Source: Taxillus chinensis
Taxonomy: Eukaryota; Streptophyta; Magnoliopsida; Santalales; Loranthaceae
DNA length: 64,000 bases
Direction: 5' to 3'
Assembly (NCBI GenBank): GCA_023512835.1
Contig: CM042092.1
Span: forward strand, 5,643,293 to 5,707,292
Shown here: positions 1-12,780 of the stretch, one piece after another
Layout: every line of letters begins with the position of its first letter
Numbering within the stretch: position 1 is the first letter of the stretch
The notes under the pieces: generated by a model
Database searches by the model: none
What the model was told of the DNA's origin: nothing
The model's input: the letters and a program-made list of their open reading frames with translations, nothing else
Made by a program: the position numbers and the translations under genes

Positions 1-3000
1 TATGTAATTAACTCTCAAACTCATTTCTAGACACGTTGATCATTTATTTAAGTCATCATTTGATTCGTGACAATTTTACAACCTAAATAAATTTCTTTTC
101 ATCATATTAAAATTTGTTTAAGCTTGTTGTGCAATGATGGCTCAAAGATCACACTTAATTCCAAAGAGCCAACAATAAGCCCAAATGAAAATTGGTTGAT
201 GACAATGATCAACAATAGTTGCAAAGAAAGTTTATTTGAAACACTCCTAAGTGTGACATGGCAAGATTCAATGGCTCAAATAAATTAATGGGAGAAAGAA
301 AACAAGCATGCAATAGTAGTAGGTATGACTACTACATCCTTTATAGTAGAAGACGTACATTTTACAAATCTAGATTTCCTTAATTATTAGGAGTGTTGGT
401 AAAGACAATGACAGCAAAAATAAGTGATGAGGTTATGCTATTTGTACACATACCATATGTAAAAAGAAAATGCAACTATTTGAGAGTGATGAGAACAAAG
501 GAGAAGCCCTAAGTCATATAGAGGAATATACTAGACAGAGAGATACCTACTTAACTACTTCCCATAGTAAGGTATTTAAAGAGTTTAGATTTAGAATGTG
601 CAAACAAAGAGTTTAGAACAACTACAAATCAATGAAGCTTAATGTTATTATTTTTTTCATTATAATATTGTTTCATGTGTTCATTCAATATTATTTATTT
701 GTATTGATTGTGGAAATGAGAGAAGTTTTGTTAAGTTCACTCTAGATTTGATTAAGTCCTCAAGTTGTGAGGCACTTATAAGGGTGGTGAACTCATTCGA
801 GTAGTGAGCTCAAAATAGGATAGTGAACTTAAAGGTAGTGAATCATAGTGAAATCTTTAAGAGATATATTATCCTTCACACCATAAAATAGTCCTACACA
901 TTATAGGGAGATCACATAAAAATTCTTATGTCTTGTGATTATGGTGTGCTTCCTTATAATGTGAGTTAACCTAATTAATAAGGAATAATAGTTCAAGACT
1001 AAAGAATGTTAAGTAAAAGGAAAGAATTTGAGGGTACCATCCCCCCCCCCCCCCCCCCCCCCCCTCTTCAATACATATGTGAACCAACAATAATTATTAT
1101 TATTATTAAAATAAAATAATAAAACAAAACAAAACAAAAAACATGAATGGGGAAAGTGAACATATATCAAGCTAACCTTTCCTTCATTAATTTCTTATTG
1201 CATATGAAGTTTATCATGATATCACAAAAGGATCAAGGCACACTAATACAAATTTTGAGCATTAGCCTTTTGCATAAAACTCTTCTATGAAACTATAAGA
1301 GGAGGCACTATAAAAAGAATAGCCACTAGTGTCGGTTATATTTGGCCTTTGTGGTGGTTAATAAGCGCTACTAAGTAACGTAGTGGCGGTTTTCAAACCA
1401 CTGGGAAAATGAGCGTCGCAATGAAAATTGTAGCAGTTTTTAAGTAATTGCTGGAATAATCGTCACTAAGTACCTTAAAAGGAAGTGCATCATTATACTT
1501 TAGCACTCAACATCTTGAGTTTGCAACCACCTTTGAAGCTATACAAAAAGAAAAAGTATTTAGAGAAATAGATGAATAAGAATAACAAAGAGAATTTGCC
1601 ACCAACTAAACATAGAAAGTTGCTGCTCACGAGAGGAGAAGAAAGGAGGAAAGGAGAATGGTAATTCCAATCATCTCAACTAATCTAGTTTGCAAGTAAT
1701 GGTCACTCTTTAATATTATTAGGACATTTATAGTATTTTTAGAATATTTAGGATGTATAAAATAAGAAAATGCAACATAAACATAAAAACAAGGCATGAA
1801 ATAAAAAATGAATAAAAAGAACAAAAAAGGTATTAATTTTGCTTTTTCTTATTTAAACTCATAATTTTAAATTAATTTTAGTGTTTAAAAGTAATTTTGA
1901 ATCAAGATACAATATCAAAAAAGGAATATCAAAAAATAAAAATAAAAGAAAGTTGTAGAGAGTAAGTGTCCCTTTTGATTAGAAGAGACATATGAATGCA
2001 TAAACATTGGTCCAAACAACACAAGTTAAATACAAAATGCAAGACCAAACACCGCATGCTAATTTTAAAGACAAGTTTGAACATCACAAGCTAATCCCAA
2101 AAGCATGAAGAAACACCACAAGTTTAATTTTGGAGTCACCTTTGAATACCACTACTTTAATGCCAAAGGGGTATCTAAAGCTATTATAAGTATATTCTAA
2201 AAGAGAGCACAAGAACAAAGGCTTGGGTGAGCATTCTCCAAAATGTCGCCGCAAACATTCATCCAAACACCATGAAGGCTTGAATCAACATTTGTCTACC
2301 CATATTTTTTTTGTTTTTCTCACACCCCATAATAAAATGTGCGAATTCAAATGTTTAAAGAATTTACTTCTTGTGCTCCCTTAATGAAATCCATTTTATT
2401 TTTAAAAAACATCAATTTTATAACTAAAAATAAGATTTTTCTTCCCATTTTATTTTCAAAATAAACTTTTACCATTTTTTCAAACTAACCTAATCTTATT
2501 TTTACCTTTTTTACTTTCAAAAGTTAGTATTCAAAATAATTCTCTTTGTCTTTTTTTTTTTCAAATTAGTTTTGATGGTTCAAGTAATCATAGGATCAAA
2601 ATAAGTGTGGCAAGTGTTTGGTTTCAAAATGATTTTCACTTTTCAACAACCAAAAGGGAAAAAAATGGATTTCAAAAAAGTTTTTAAAATTTTCTTTTTT
2701 CAAAAACACTTGTCACAAGGACTAATGCATTTTGAGAGTCTTGTCTAAAGAGATTATGACTTAAACAACCTTAAAAGTCTCTTTAGTGTAAATTTTTATA
2801 GTTGTGTTTTTATCTTTTTAAGTCTCTTTTACCCTTCTTTTAAAATTAGTAAAACTTCTCATAAATGGAATGAGTATCAAGTTTAAGCATTGTGAGAATA
2901 TTAATTATTCTCATAACCATATTCCCAAACCTAGATTTTGGTAATATAGGTCCTTAGTTTTGCTATTCCTAATAGCAAGCATCTAGCTACACTCCTTTTT

Positions 3001-4881
3001 CACTTAGTGAAACTCCAGTATTTTAATTCAATTTTATTATTTTCACTCAAAACTCATTGAGGACCAAAGGCCAACAAAAACAATTGATAACACTTTATTA
3101 ACTCTTTCCTTCTCAAAACATGGAACTAGTAATCTCATAACACCATAGTTTTAGCAAGTAAAACCACAACAAATAAAAAGGCTAAGAACAAATATTGGCT
3201 TTAACCAAAGTTAAAAAAATTCCTTCAGCCCAAGACATGACCTTATGTATTAATAGATGTGTTTAGACATATATAATACACAAGTCCAATTAAATATATG
3301 AGCATGTATCCAATCATAAACAAAATTAAGTAAGCATGTGCATTGCACATGATTAAACACATGTCCAATAATAAATGGTGCCACATCAATTTGAATGAAT
3401 TTCTTCTAAACTTAAGCCAAATTGAAGCCCATCTTTGTTTAAAGGTTAATACTTCAAAACCTTTGTTTTCTTGATTATTATTTAGGCTAAAATGAGCTCA
3501 AAATAAAATAAAAACAAATACCAAAAAAGGGAAAAATAACATTTTTTTAGTGTTATTTTAATTTTCCTAGTGTGTGTATATCTATGTTAGAGTATATCCA
3601 AAAAAATCTCAATTTTAGCCAAAACCCAAAATATTGCTTGAACACACTTTTCATTTTCTTCTCTATATTTGAATAATGTTATAGCTACTTTTCATTTGTG
3701 AAAAATAATTATTCTCTCTTTATATTATATAATTTTTTTTCTTCTCATATGTGTTAATAAAATAAATAAAAATAAATAGTAATATTAAAGTCAAAATTAT
3801 AAAATGATTCAACATGTAAAAATACTCTATATATAAGGATGAAAAATAAATAATAGTGTTCGACAAGCTCTAAGTAGGATGAGCCAAAAGGGTGTGCAAT
3901 TTAAAATTATTGTGAAGTAATTAATGACAAATTATAAGTAATATTTTTAAAATTGAAATATAATAAATCATAGTAACTAAAATAGAGTGTAATTTTTAAA
4001 ATAATATTTTAATCTTCAATTAGTTGAAAACAACTTAATCTATATATTTCATATATACATATTATACCTTAGAATCATAGTTTTCAAGGCAACCTAAGCA
4101 TTTGAGGTTCCAGGCTAAGTGAGCATTGCCTAAGCCATCAAGACGTTTCTAATATATATATATATATAATTTCTATTGCAAATTTGGACATAAAAAGATG
4201 CAACATTGCTATTAGTCATATTACTATTAACAACATTTTCATTGACAGTCATTTCCTACAACCATTACAATGTCACAAAAGCAATAAAATTCACATTCAC
4301 AACTTGGATATAATGATAAAATTATTACAAAGACAGACCGCCAAAAACTCAAATATAATAATTAAAACAAAGTAAAATTTAAAAGGTATTTAATAATTAA
4401 TATTTTAAATCTGTTTCACAACTCTCACTTGCTGTTAGAGACATCAAGACTAGTGTGGAGCATAGAACATTCAAGACTCAAGATTGCAAGGGAGACAGAG
4501 AATAGCGACCAAAAACCAACGACAACAATAAACATAACGGAGGAAGAGAAGAGTGATGGGCCAACTGACAGCAATGTCAACATCACGGCAATCATTCATG
4601 CAAAGTGTCCGATAGTGATGTCATCATCGTGGCAATTGTCTTAAGGGGAATGACATCGTCATAGATCAAAGTCAAACCCTAACCTAACAAGAGATGCAGG
4701 AGACAGAGATTTCATGTCAACTTCATTTGATTTCATGGTTGAACACTAGGTAAGCATTAAACAAGAAAAAAAGTGTCATTTTTTGCTTGTGTTTATGTTT
4801 TTAAAGAAAGGTTGATGCGCATCGCCTTGGTCACCCAACTTGCCAGGCAGGCACCTTCCTTTGCCCAGGTGACGCAACCTC
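1..4881. other. AT-rich intergenic region, no gene recognised
   Basis: No coding region is supported here; open frames are short, low-complexity and without recognisable domains. It holds a 24-base C run, AT-rich simple sequence and degenerate repeat material. Around 1300-1480 is a GC-richer patch with locally repeated cgctactaag/cggtt-type words that may be a decayed DNA transposon. Around 2740-2930 the sequence weakly resembles 32440-32640. At 4080-4160 and 4808-4880 there is a repeat rich in gcctaagc/gcccagg words, which continues beyond the Harbinger-like insertion at 5769. Confidence 0.6.
1041..1064. repeat. Poly-C homopolymer (24 nt)
   Basis: An uninterrupted run of 24 C in otherwise AT-rich DNA. 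The length may be inexact because homopolymers are error-prone in sequencing. Confidence 0.9.
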
Positions 4882-4884
4882 TTA

Positions 4885-5768
4885 GAGCATCTCCAACCAT
4901 GCTCTCTACATATTCTCTCTATTTTAGGTAAAAGTTATTTTAGGGAGTCACTTTTATATTATCTATTCCAGTCATGTTCTCTATTTTAACTAAATATAAA
5001 TTTTTTATTATTTAAAAAAATATTTATGAAAAAATTATGCGGTACTCCTTCCCCCGGCAACGACTCCCACTTCTCAGATCCAGACCACCTCGGTGATGAC
5101 AGGGACTTCGGAGGCTTCGACGATGACGAGTTCGGAGACGCCGAGATTGATAGCGACGATACCTACGATGCGCCCGCTATCGACGAGAAGGACGTCGTGG
5201 TCCTCGAGGACAAGAACTTCACCGCCTCGTTAAGAGCAACCCGTACATCATGGAGCTCAAGGACGAGGGTGTCTTCCAGGCTCTCGTGCCGGAGTACGCC
5301 GCTGCTGTGGCTGCACCACGACGACTGCCCAGGAGGAGAACAACCTTCGTGGCCAGCCTCTCACGCTGGAGTACGCCGCCGCAGCCACGAAGCTCAAGGA
5401 CGAGGGTGTCTTCCTCGCCAAAGTTGATGCCCAGCCTCGCTCATGCGTACGACGTTCAGGGGATTTCCTACTGTCCTCTTCTTTATCGATGGCAAACCCA
5501 AGCCCTCACCTGATCCACAATTTGGTGTGAGATGTTCAGGGAACACGCGAGACATTTGGAATTTGACGAAGGAGGATTGCGAGATCCGTTTCCAAAAAAT
5601 ATTAAAATATTAATAGCGAGTGAAAAACGCTCGCCACATATGACAAGTCATTTAGAGAGTTATGTATTTTAAAGAGTCATTTAGAGAGATGATTAGAATA
5701 GCTACAGTGTAATTTTTTCTTCCTAATATAGGGTAGAGAGTCATATAGAGATACGGTTGGAGATGCTC
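4885..5768. mobile_element. Harbinger/Tourist-like element carrying a captured PDI fragment
   Basis: The element is 884 bp. Its left terminus reads GAGCATCTCCAACC and its right terminus is the exact inverted complement over 14 bases. It is flanked by the trinucleotide TTA on both sides (4882-4884 and 5769-5771), the TWA target duplication typical of PIF/Harbinger elements. The arms are AT-rich and share words such as TCTCTA and AGAGAGTCA, while the middle (about 5026-5520) is much more GC-rich and comes from a cellular gene. No transposase is present, so it must have been mobilised in trans. This is the architecture of a Pack-type element. It sits inside an older gcctagg-rich repeat, whose flanks rejoin if the element is removed. 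Confidence 0.85.
5026..5513 (+). pseudogene. Captured fragment of a PDI-like (PDIL1-3/1-4 type) gene
   Basis: The first frame encodes an acidic stretch ending in AIDEKDVVVLEDKNFTAS, which matches the acidic N-terminal region and first beta strand of the a domain of plant PDIL1-3/PDIL1-4 proteins. Further pieces continue in shifted frames: one with PEYAAA, one with LKDEGVFLAKVDA (5393-5430) and one with AHAYDVQG (5437-5460) followed by a -FPTVLFFIDGK-like segment in another frame. The CxxC thioredoxin active site expected between the first and second pieces is not legible. The LKDEGVF segment occurs twice, showing internal duplication. With frameshifts, duplication and no active site this is not a working enzyme. 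It lies wholly within the Harbinger-like element, which explains its presence and its GC content. Confidence 0.85.
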
Positions 5769-5771
5769 TTA

Positions 5772-6480
5772 GGCAACACCTTATTGCCTAGGCAACACCG
5801 GAGCAACACTTCAAAAATTATGTTTAAAATTCAAATAATCTAAAACAAAGCTAAAAAAAGAACAAACCAATGAGGGAGAAAAATAAAAATTATTTATTTA
5901 TCATTATTAATTTATATAACAATAATCCAAACAAGTCCCAAAAATTACGCCAATAACAATAATCCAAACAAGTCCTAAGCGATACTAGCATAAATTTCAC
6001 CTCATTATTTGTTTTATATAGGCTATAACTTGTCATATTAATCTAATAGATTGAATGAGTGTATTAATATTATAATTTTTTAAGCTAATTTTAGTAAAAC
6101 TCAAATGACCTTAGCTAAAATAAGCTAAACCATACTAAATTAAAACGAGCCAAAACCAAACCAAAAAAACGCAAGCCTAACTCACTCTAAACCTAGGCTA
6201 GAACTTGGTTTTAATTAATTTTAAGCAATTTTGACTCGAATAATCCAAAGTTCAGCGCATTAAGTGTCCTCCATAGAAGTGAAACAAGTAGCACTTTAAG
6301 GGGAATATCCTCCACCTATTGTGGACTACATAAACATTAATTACTTACAATGCTATGGACAACATGCCTATTAATTCTTAATTAACTGCAACTCAGCAGC
6401 CTGAGTTCCATGTATGCTTGCCATAAATTAGTGGACTAAAGCCGTAAGCATACATAAAGCAACAAATGCCGAAGGAAAGA
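5772..6480. other. Intergenic, AT-rich; 3' flank of SPC24
   Basis: It begins with the remainder of the gcctagg-rich repeat (to about 5815) and continues as AT-rich sequence with a short local repetition (ccaaacaagtcc near 5930 and 5965). No gene is visible. The last ~200 bases lie downstream of the SPC24 stop codon and probably include its 3' UTR. Confidence 0.5.
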
Positions 6481-9400
6481 TTATGCAGGCTCGCGAGGAC
6501 CGATCATCTCCCAAATCCTATTGCACAGTTCAAACTCTGATACGTTGGTTAGGTCAAATTCTAGCTTTTCAACAACCTTCTTATTCATATCCACGATATC
6601 TGTTGTCCAACATGTTCAAGGAGAAGTCACATTATTTAGATTTTATACATTTCAACATGCATACTACACAAAATGATCATACAAATGGCGAAAGAAAATA
6701 AAAGATGACAGCGACAACAACATAAAGGATACGTCCAGTAACTTTGAATTCATTATCCAAGTTTGGAATAATGTTTGTGACGGAAGCATACATCGACAGC
6801 TTCCTCCTACAAATACCCAAAAAAGTCAGTAGTCAAGGTTCTACAATGACTAACAACACCATGAAAATGCTCACGCCTTCTTCACAGGTTAATTTATAAT
6901 GATTATCAGTTTACTGCAACAATAAAGTCCTGACATTGGCCTCAGCTCTCTGACAAATGCAAATAAAAAGTTGTGCATGCCAGGAAGAAATGCTAGCACA
7001 AATTAACCACAAACTTATGTACTTACTGCTCTTTCAGAGTATCTTTCTTGAGTCTTCTTTGCATTTGCTTTCGTTCTTCAATAGATGACTTCTGAAACTC
7101 CAGATCGTTAAGCTCATCAGCTAGTTTTGTGTTGACATAAATAACAGAATAAGAGAGGAATCACCCGTTAATAAGATCCTCAAACTTAAATTTCTAATAT
7201 TTAAATTATCAAATACTTATCTAAGCTCTTCCTTAAGCAAACGATCTCTTTGAAGTTCAGCTTCCAACTCCTTTTGGAGAAGGTCAAGCTTTTCATCTGA
7301 AACAACTTTTGATTTAACCTCATCAATTTTGTCCATGGATGAGCTTATCTTTTTTTCATAATCTGCAGCATATAAAAAATTTATCAACTTACTATTTAAT
7401 CTCCATCAAATTTGATTAAGTATAGAGTGAAGGCCACTGATACCCTATGCCAAAGAACATTCTAGTTGGCATAATAATGAACATTTTATTCTTGCTCACA
7501 ACTATGCACTTAAGAATAAGTCAAACATACAATGTCCCAGACCATTGCTTCTGTAGCAGCTGCAAGGGGGCAGGCCCAAACTAAAAACCTCATAAAAACT
7601 CATGTCAAAGAACCCTTCAAGGTCTCTCTAAAAAGATAATGTTAAGAGAAAATCTAGCTAGTACAAACAGCCATTGAGGAGGAACACAAGATTAATTGAT
7701 GAAATAAAAAAAATAGCTATTTAACTCCAAAAGAAATGTAAATGAACCACCAAGAGTTTAGAAGCTAAAAACAAGGAGTTTGCTGCATAGAGATAACGTA
7801 TTTGTTTCTATTTGTCTGTTCAAAATATTGATATTCCATATAGATCTACAGCTTTTAGTTTTTAATTTTGAAAGGGGGACTCCTCTCCGTTGCCTATTTT
7901 TAAGCTTTATCTTAGGCCTATTGTGGTTTCATTGCATTATGTGTTTTGAGTTTTTTTCTTGGGTCAGGCTATCCCCAGCCCAATTTCCTTGTTTCTTGTC
8001 TTTTTTTTAATATACTATCTTTTACTTATAAAAAAAATTGAAAGGATGACAATGTGCTCAACTTTTAGAATCCATCATTGGGATTGAATGAAAAAGAACA
8101 AACCTAGCATGCATCCTATTTATTGATAAATTCAAGTCCTAACCACCACGATCGCTGTTAAAACACCAGGTAAGTCCACCTCAATCATGATTAATGATTA
8201 TAAATAAAAATCCCACATCATAGCAAATGTTTATACACTAAGGTTTTACAGTTTGCTAAATGAGTACAAGGATTTTGCTGATAATGGAGAGGAATGAGGT
8301 CGAGTTTAATACTTTCAATCCACGATGTAATTGAATATTTACCACAGTGTTCAATTGGCAGAATTCAAACTGTGATTCCTTGTTTCAGAAACAAAATTGT
8401 GGTCTCCCTCATGTTTGGCATCTTGTTTTCTAATAAAGTAATATTCTTATTTAAATCTTGATTTGAATAAAGCGCCAGTCTAATAACTGTTTTTGAAAAT
8501 ACCTTTCAATTATTTTTTATTTTAAAATTCAAGCTCAATTTTTGGTAGAACTCAATTTATTTATTTATTTGATCTACTTTATTACCTAGACTCATCATAT
8601 TCTCTTCTTTTTCTTTTCTTAATTTTTATGGGACTCGTTTTTTAAAAAACACACATTCTTTTTAAAATGCATTTCTCCCTTACCAATCCTTTTTTTTACA
8701 AAATCAAAATTTAAACTCAAAGTTCAATAAAGTAAAAAATCATAAAATCAAATCACAAAAGTACCAACCAAGCCAAATTTTAAAAATCTAGACCCAACTT
8801 AAAAACCATCCTCTTGGATATTTAATGCATAATATGCCTTACTTTAGGCAGGATTCATATAATGATTTAGGTCAGAAATCTAGTTTTCAATGTGGATAAA
8901 AAACAAGTATATTTCAAATTTGTCATCTTAATACTAGAACTGAATATATTAAGGACTTTGCAATGCCATCTCCATAAAAACAGATAAGCTAAGCTAGTAT
9001 GCCTTGAAGAAACAAGGCATGATAACCTCATAGTCAAACTTTTAAAGCATGATAAGCTCCATCATGCATGCAAAGAAGGCTACAATCCTAGACCCAGTCA
9101 ATATTCTGTATATGTAAATCTCCCTTCCAATCTTCATACGGACAATCATCTAAAACTTCAAACATTCAAATCCTAAAACCATCACACGTAAACACATGCA
9201 CACAAAGCATGTACTACACATTCTTTATAAGCTGCATTCATTGCATTATTGTTGTTAAAATAGAAATGAAAGTTGAGATTGGAAATGCAGATCCAATGCC
9301 ATGCAAATTGACCTATCGATCAATTTAGAGGCTGTGCAGGGGAGTTTTTTTTTAATCTATAAAAATTTGTTTAAAACACTAATATTGTTTGAAAGCTACT

Positions 9401-9908
9401 ATTTATTTATTTTTATCATGTTATAACGGCCTATAAGCATGTTTTTGTGAATAAACATAAACATGGCTCCGTTTATAAACAAAACGGAACTCTCTTAAAC
9501 ACCCTTTAAAACCCTTCCCTCACAGAACATCAAAGTGGTAATTTCATTACACCATAGATGCACGGGTAAGAATAGAACAGAAAAAGTTTTTAAAAAATAA
9601 ACAATAGAAAAAAAAATGTAAGCAAAAAAAAAAAAACTTTTTCTTTGGTGTTTGGTCGATTTTCTTAGCAGCCCAGACAGAGAGTCAAGACACATGCCAG
9701 TGTCAAGTACCAAGTGAAAGAGAGGAGACGAACCTTGAATCAAACCCTGGACTCTTTCGAAATGGCTGTGGATGGAGGATTGAAAAGATGCAGACTGATC
9801 AAAGCACTGTTTCAACTGGTTGATATCCTTCTTGTCCCTCAGGAAATCACCGAGATCTTGGCTGAACGCAATGAGCTTGTCCACATCGCTCATCGTCGAA
9901 TCCCCCAT
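6481..9908 (-). CDS. SPC24: Kinetochore protein SPC24 (MUN) homolog, 203 aa
   Basis: This is a subunit of the NDC80 complex, where SPC24 pairs with SPC25 and anchors microtubule-binding NDC80/NUF2 to the inner kinetochore. Exons on the minus strand are 9908-9734, 7362-7221, 7128-7027, 6806-6733 and 6599-6481; together they give 612 nt, an exact multiple of three ending in TAA. The protein starts MGDSTMSDVDKLIAFSQDLG, has a predicted coiled coil (about residues 55-125, including LQKELEAELQRDRLLKEELR and ELNDLE), and then the globular C-terminal RWD-like domain with KLSMYASVTNIIPNLDNEF and IVDMNKKVVEKLEFDLTNVS. Length and motif order match plant SPC24 (about 200 aa). Intron 2 is AT-AC and intron 4 is U12-type (separate entries). 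Intron 1 is 2.4 kb and shows no embedded gene. The start is the ATG just upstream of the conserved N-terminus. Confidence 0.9.
6600..6732 (-). other. SPC24: U12-type (minor spliceosome) GT-AG intron 4 of SPC24
   Basis: The donor reads GTATCCTTT, a perfect match to the U12 donor consensus. Near the 3' end, minus strand 6625-6614 reads TTCTCCTTGAAC, close to the U12 branch-point consensus TTCCTTRAC, with the branch adenosine about 15 nt from the acceptor ACAACAG, inside the 10-20 nt window known for this class. Splicing gives TGH-IVD in frame with the conserved globular domain. The intron is 133 nt. Confidence 0.88.
7129..7220 (-). other. SPC24: AT-AC intron (intron 2) of SPC24
   Basis: Read on the minus strand, exon 2 ends GAGCTTAG and the intron begins ATAAGTATTTG. 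It ends TATGTCAACAC and exon 3 begins AAAACTAGCTGATGAG. Joining at these points gives EEL-RKLAD-ELNDLE in frame with the spacing remembered for plant SPC24. The only nearby GT (7216-7215) lies after an in-frame TAA, and the only nearby AG acceptor (before CTGATGAG) would create AGC TGA. The donor ATAAGT is a U2-type site with G1 replaced by A, not the U12 donor ATATCC. The terminal A/C pair is the known alternative to G/G. Confidence 0.75.
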
Positions 9909-11085
9909 ACTAGGGTTTTAGAGCTTTTCGGTGCACCAGGAACAGTAATTCGTGAGCCTACAAACGAGGCCGACGCCGCCCACGCCGAGAGAGAAGAGCA
10001 GAGCAGTCACCGCCGATGACTCGCCGTTAAGTCGAGAGAGAGAAGAGAAGAGCAGCCGCCGTCGCCTTCTCCAGCCGCCGCAAACTCGCTGCCGTTTTCT
10101 CCCCCGCGGATCTGCGCAGCGAGGGATGACTGACAGATGAGTAGGGGTGTGAAAAAAACCCGAAATCCGAATCCGAAATTTTCAGCTTTAATCCGAATCA
10201 AAATATGTAATGTATAATTGATTATTTGAATTATAAATTTAAATATACGGATTCTTATTTAATTTAACGAATTTCATTAATTGTTTAATTTATTCAATAT
10301 ATAATTATCGCTTATAATTTATTTAATTTTGAAAATATAATATTTTCTTATATTTTTATTTTTAAAATACTAATATTATATGCTCTAGTTATTAATTATG
10401 TCATCAAATAATATATTTTTATACTATAAAATTTATATTTATATTAAAAAAATATTATATAATTTATTTGAGAAAAACTATAAACCGAATAAATTAAAAA
10501 TTATTAGAATTGAATCCATAATTCTAAATTCTAAATTATCAAATATACAAAGCCACCACTTTGCTTGGCATTCATGCTTAAGCGTTTGAAGCAACACTTA
10601 TTAAAGTTTACGCTTGCTAACACTTATAGCTGATCTTCTATAGATTGCTAACCTTCAATTAGAACTTCGTATTTATTTTCCCTCACCTCCTCAACTATTC
10701 TATGATAATATTGGAACAATGCATGTGTGTTTAAACTTTGTTTTACACACCCTGATTGTCACAGACATCTAAATCCAGCTAATGACTTCTATGTCCATAT
10801 TTGAAAGGATCATTGATAACTTACATCACTAAAAGACCACAAAACGATCCAACCTTCCCAAACACATACATAACAAAGATATATTTTAAATTTTCAATGG
10901 CATGCAAAATTCAATACAATAATAAATATGATAATATCTTAACAAATAATGCACCAATCTCTTGAGAACAAAATCTCAGTATAACACATGGTTTTAAGCC
11001 CAAATAGAAAGCATAAAATCTCACTACAACACATGGTTGGTGATCCAAGATCAAGGAGGGCAGGGGTAGTGTCTATATAGGTATG
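9909..11085. other. SPC24 upstream region and AT-rich repeats
   Basis: Bases 9909-10140 are GC-rich with gccgcc and GAGAGA words and probably contain the SPC24 5' UTR and promoter; no unambiguous TATA box was seen. From about 10145 the sequence starts gggtgtgaaaaaaacccgaa and contains repeated aatccga words, typical of a decayed short plant transposon, followed by very AT-rich DNA. Open frames here are low-complexity and not credible. Confidence 0.5.
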
Positions 11086-12780
11086 TTGGGTTGATGCGCT
11101 GCTAATATACACTAAAAAATAAAGATGAAAATCTTTCTTTTATTTACTTTTATTTAATTTAAGATTTATTTTTCTTATTCTTATTAGCTTTGATTATAAT
11201 AAGGTATCTTGTTAATTAAAAGTTTTCATTTAACTGTTAGATCATTAATGAGTTATCATATTAATTAATGTAACTTTTAACACAATATTTTTGTATTTGT
11301 ATTTCCTTTCATGATGTAATAATTTTTTTCTATTTTCTCTACTTGTTATTTTATTATCATTCCATTCACTCAAAGAAAATGAGAATGATTTTGACATTAT
11401 GAAATTGATAGAGATTGTTGGATAACCTAAATTTGATTATGCCAAACTCACCAAACTTAGTTTGATCTTTGAAGAATCTTGTATTATGATGAATCATGTT
11501 GTGCAAACAGTTCACTAAGTGTTGAATCTATATTAGATATACTTCAATCAGCTAAGAGGACTTGACTTACAAGTGAGGTACTCACTGTGATTATCAAATA
11601 CATAATTCATTAGTCGAAGCACTTATTTAAAAATTTGAGCAAAAAGAAGCATAAAATTCTCTCTAAGTGTTGAATACCGAAGCATAATAAGTCAAGAAAA
11701 TAATTACCATATTAATCGAAGAGAAAATGACTTAAAATTCATGAGTACTAGAGTTTTATGACTAAAGTCAAACTCAACACACTTACTAAAGTCAGAGAAC
11801 TAAACTCAACTTATTCGAGTACAAAATCTTCTTCGACAAGTAGGTGCTAATTCGATGATCAAATGCCCAAATGATCTTCAAAATGATAAAGAGATCATTG
11901 ACACTTGTCAGATAAACAACTTAAGTAGGCTGATAATCATATGAACTTCAATAATCGAATACTCTTTAATGTGCGAACTACCACGCAAATGAACGGATTA
12001 CTCATCTAACAGTGTCTCCGAGAATTTAACAAGGACTCTGAAGATTGGATAGTGACTATGATAAACAAATACGACCTCATGTTTCAAAGCGTTGTTTCTT
12101 AAGGTCACGTTCCTTGAATACTCTTTGACCATCTAATGCCATCAATTTTGCGGCTTTGTCTCTATTGCCTGGATAACCCCTCTAATGAGCAAATTTGTCT
12201 ATGTTTCTTAAATTGTTCTTCAGACTACTCCAAGATAATTGGATAAGCTCCTCCCATTGGATGTACTCCAAAATGATAGGACTACTAGTTTGCTCAAAAT
12301 CATCCCCTTTCTTTAACACAAACATGCACTACTACTTGATTCACTAAAACAACAATGTCGGACAATAAGTGTTTGTGAATTTTTTAAGTCAAACACAACA
12401 TTAACTAAAGTACCAACTTACAAGAAGAATGTGTTTTAGTTTGTTAACTATGAAGTCATTATTGTACTGCTAACAACTGTAACTTCTCATACCATTAATG
12501 CAACTATGCAGCTCATGAGCTAAAAGTTAATCATGAATTCATCAAACTTAAAACATACACATTAAATTCCAACATTAACTTCTCAAACGCAGACTACAAA
12601 GATTAGTAATCTTCTCATATATAAATAGTGAAAGATTTGAGCTGAAAGAAGTATTAGGATATTGCTATATAAAGCAATATGTAATCTTAATTGTGTAAAG
12701 ACTATTTCTAATTAATTGAAATATACTTTGTTTAGGTATATATTATATTGCATTCTTCTTCTTTTTTATGTAGATAAGCA
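11086..12780. other. AT-rich repeat region, no gene recognised
   Basis: I see no domain-bearing frame. The DNA is AT-rich with many short degenerate words (for example aactcaacaca/cttcg) that look like an old retroelement remnant, but no LTR pair, primer-binding site or polyprotein motif could be identified. Confidence 0.45.
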
